DNA of 64,000 bases. Origin: an uncultured Collinsella sp. Its GTDB lineage: Bacteria; Actinomycetota; Coriobacteriia; Coriobacteriales; Coriobacteriaceae. The number at the start of each line of letters is the position of its first letter. The first letter of the stretch is position 1. Location: positions 1 through 64,000 of the forward strand of contig CATYJU010000003.1 of assembly GCA_958407995.1 (NCBI GenBank), given 5' to 3'. Made by a program: the position numbers and the translations under genes. Positions 63,101 to 64,000 of the stretch are shown here, in pieces. The notes under the pieces were generated by a model. That model made no database searches. It had not been told where the DNA came from and worked only from the letters and a program-made list of their open reading frames with translations.

Positions 63101-63757
63101 CATGCCGAGACGGAAGACCGTGCCGCCGAGGCTCGTGTTCCCATGGACGAGTCCGGCGATGATGCAGAGTCGGATGGCTCGGAAATAACCGATGCAGACG
63201 TGGCCGCTGTCGAGCCCGCCGGCAATCCCATGGCGCTGGGCTCGGCCTTCCACGCCGCCTGCCAGTGGCTCATCGAGATGGGTGCCGACGCGTTGCCCGC
63301 CGCGCGTGCCGATGCGCTGGCACGCTTGTGGCGCCTGACGCCGGAGCAGCGCGAACGCTTCGACGTTGCCCTGGACCGCTGGCTCAAGTCGGCTGTTCGT
63401 GCCGACCTGCTCGCGTGGCCGTGCGTTCGCGCCGAGGTGCCGTTCTTTTCGCTGGGCTGCGAGGACGAGGACATCGCTCGCTACGGTGCCTATGCCGAGG
63501 GCGCCATCGATGCACTGGCCACCGACCCGGCCGATTCGTCGCGCGCCCTGGTCATTGATTACAAGACGGGCGGCACGCCGGACGAGACGCCGGACCAGCT
63601 GCTCGAGAAGCACGCCCTGCAGGCGCGCGTTTACGCCGACGTGTTGCACAAGGCGGGCTTTGAGGCCGTGACCGTCAAGTTCGTCCGCGTGGAGCAGCCG
63701 GATCCAACCATCTTCGTCGAACCCGCCGAACCTCAAGTGGTCACCTACAACCTCTAG
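60125..63757 (+). CDS. addA: AddA-like UvrD/RecB helicase-nuclease
   Basis: The 1,210-residue helicase-nuclease of the same complex. Superfamily 1 motifs occur in order: Walker A AGAGSGKTFTL (about 22-32), the motif Ia region AITFTKDAAAE, DEFQDTD (motif II), GDAQQSIYRFRG (motif III) and VHASKGLEYPVV (motif V). A Glu/Asp-rich segment leads to the RecB-like nuclease domain (about 1030-1200) with EGAIDALA and VIDYKTGG. Together with AddB it provides recombinational repair. The ribosome site is the GGAGG in the last codons of addB. Confidence 0.93.
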   Translation: MDLSTLMPQQLQIVKTLDRPLFVSAGAGSGKTFTLTRRIVYALSPESGPFVEHLDQVLAITFTKDAAAEIRDRVRRALIDEGMDEEALTVDDAWISTIHGMCSRILRAHALELGIDPEFTVLTDTDELMDQAVEHVLARATAPDAAPELAASLKALYAWYPMAGEGGPFGAGTTIKGLVRELLELSSQLPGGMDDVRVARGQADTSALADAYRAALGASKAATEKAQAALDAIDAFEASDKTMVDAARLMMSCTMPRASKAFPKEQVELLKAEAADAFINIVLACGGPALDALVGLARSVEAEYRALKAAQSALDNNDLLRMAYEALRDYPAIRAAYEGRFKMVMIDEFQDTDQMQVDLIRYLTGAGERALCTVGDAQQSIYRFRGAEVEVFRRQERKVGSSAAPEATAVVDAPAGELVKLVRNFRSHDEVLRYVARVFDGDDGGLMQGFLDLEASDGRKDTLVADASRRQALFVAGGSTQERTQAKARAIAERFRALADAGQPQGGMVLLLGRMTNADVYAQAFRDQGLDCVIAGGSVFAQAAEVQTVRALVCALANPADTAQGLMPLLASPMFALGAQEFLALATKLDSETGETSRRNIDVGIMSDSDVPGLQDLPLVTRAREVLRYALRRVGRDSFAAIARDVVNASGWFVRLAQRGPEGKAIAANVLKALDAVAEAEAEFGNSPRSIALAFDRFLAGKEAPGALNEEGDGAVRIMTVHASKGLEYPVVAVAECFGVRKSSGAAQMGRVEGGAQVVALPARFDGVKLADGTFVKGDDVKKQFEHAFKGKGTSLWLPPELMEDVCATGSPAEAFARLRNDDLRLSLEERARLLYVAMTRARELVILAMDAGVSRGKVTAPTFDVETDLTYDVLRRILPTDALDMPQLDADRLVFDNSQPGDYELISLAGFTFGEQAFEANASLDAEGRLVRGDADADAADDSASTIVPGPADPKPDSFELVYPQAVGVRMGTCPFPARDSYSYSSIAAALHAETEDRAAEARVPMDESGDDAESDGSEITDADVAAVEPAGNPMALGSAFHAACQWLIEMGADALPAARADALARLWRLTPEQRERFDVALDRWLKSAVRADLLAWPCVRAEVPFFSLGCEDEDIARYGAYAEGAIDALATDPADSSRALVIDYKTGGTPDETPDQLLEKHALQARVYADVLHKAGFEAVTVKFVRVEQPDPTIFVEPAEPQVVTYNL

Positions 63758-63767
63758 CCCTCAGATA

Positions 63768-63834
63768 ACTTGCGGTGGAATACGGACTGTTTTGGCCAAA
63801 AAAGCCGCCAAACAGTCCGCATTTCACCGCAACT
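63768..63834. repeat. 67-nt palindromic repeat (P67), copy 3
   Basis: Arms ACTTGCGGTGGAATACGGAC and GTCCGCATTTCACCGCAACT with ACTGTTT/AAACAGT inside. It is 67 nt long and sits directly after addA. Confidence 0.88.
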
Positions 63835-63933
63835 GCAAGAGGAGCCGTGTGGGTTTGGCTAGGTTCGGGTGCTGTCCATGCCGTGGGGTAAAATCGTTCA
63901 GTCAGAACACGAACCCGCATCGGAGCTCATCAC

Positions 63934-64000
63934 ATGGCATTCGTCCATCTGCACAATCACACTGTCTTTTCCATGCTCGACGGCGCAACCCGTATCCAGG
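63934..64000 (+). CDS. dnaE: DNA polymerase III alpha subunit, N-terminal fragment (cut by window end)
   Basis: The first 22 codons read MAFVHLHNHTVFSMLDGATR, the start of the PHP domain of DnaE-type polymerase III alpha. HLHNHT holds the conserved metal His residues. An upstream CGGAG serves as ribosome site. The gene continues beyond the window. Confidence 0.85.
   Translation, partial: MAFVHLHNHTVFSMLDGATRIQ

Overview
The window reads as a high-GC, gene-dense chromosome segment from a Gram-positive anaerobe of the Coriobacteriia, most likely Collinsella or a close relative. This is inferred from protein content and from no database search. The supporting signs are an ftsE-ftsX pair, AddAB-type recombination nuclease genes, a bacterial [FeFe]-hydrogenase, rubredoxin with a flavin reductase, a LicT-controlled phosphotransferase operon, GTG/TTG starts and GGAGG ribosome sites. 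No phage, insertion sequence, CRISPR array or rRNA was seen. The window begins just upstream of ftsE and ends 67 bases into dnaE.

Layout: 0.4-2.5 kb ftsE-ftsX (divisome ABC complex). 2.7-4.8 kb RNase R. 5.0-7.2 kb small genes: a lone serine recombinase, a VanZ-like membrane protein, an ArsC/Spx-like protein and an unknown minus-strand gene. 7.5-7.7 kb a tRNA-Gln(CTG)/tRNA-Glu(CTC) pair with a clear promoter. 7.8-9.2 kb a TPR-like protein overlapping smpB. 9.4-10.1 kb flavin reductase and rubredoxin. 10.2-11.5 kb an Nramp metal transporter. 11.9-18.0 kb gltBD. 18.4-21.3 kb an unknown protein, an amidohydrolase and a membrane zinc-ribbon protein. 21.4-24.6 kb a copper module (copA, copZ, csoR) with a CsoR-type operator. 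24.7-28.0 kb a membrane Ser/Thr kinase and an FHA protein. 28.5-30.7 kb a DEAD-box helicase with a very long charged tail. 31.4-32.1 kb a flavodoxin/ferredoxin fusion. 32.3-36.9 kb a complete alpha-glucoside phosphotransferase operon (EIIA, LicT antiterminator, EIICB, GH4 6-phospho-alpha-glucosidase). 37.2-43.3 kb a four-gene run: NuoF/GltD-like flavoprotein, [FeFe]-hydrogenase, Tat-type lipoprotein and a fused ABC permease-ATPase. 43.5-49.0 kb a lone RelB/DinJ-like antitoxin, a CPBP protease, YgiQ, a DUF1275 protein and an AT-richer patch. 48.8-55.7 kb fucO, an M42 peptidase, a single-chain HTH-HipA-like protein, mnmA, cysK and a divergent Rrf2 regulator. 55.8-63.8 kb a holin-like protein, a YerC regulator and addB-addA, then the start of dnaE.

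The most striking feature that genes do not explain is a set of at least six families of short palindromic repeats in the intergenic gaps. Three families keep an exact length in every full copy (55, 67 and 47 nt). Within families the arms change in a compensatory way while the ability to fold is kept. Several share GGGGAC/GTCCCC ends, as REP-like elements do. The second item of interest is the hydrogenase-linked transport operon with its unusual one-chain permease-ATPase.

Functionally the window links redox metabolism (hydrogenase, rubredoxin, GltBD), sugar uptake and fermentation (phosphotransferase operon, fucO), metal handling (copper module, Nramp), cysteine supply (cysK with Rrf2) and DNA/RNA maintenance (AddAB, RNase R, SmpB, helicase).
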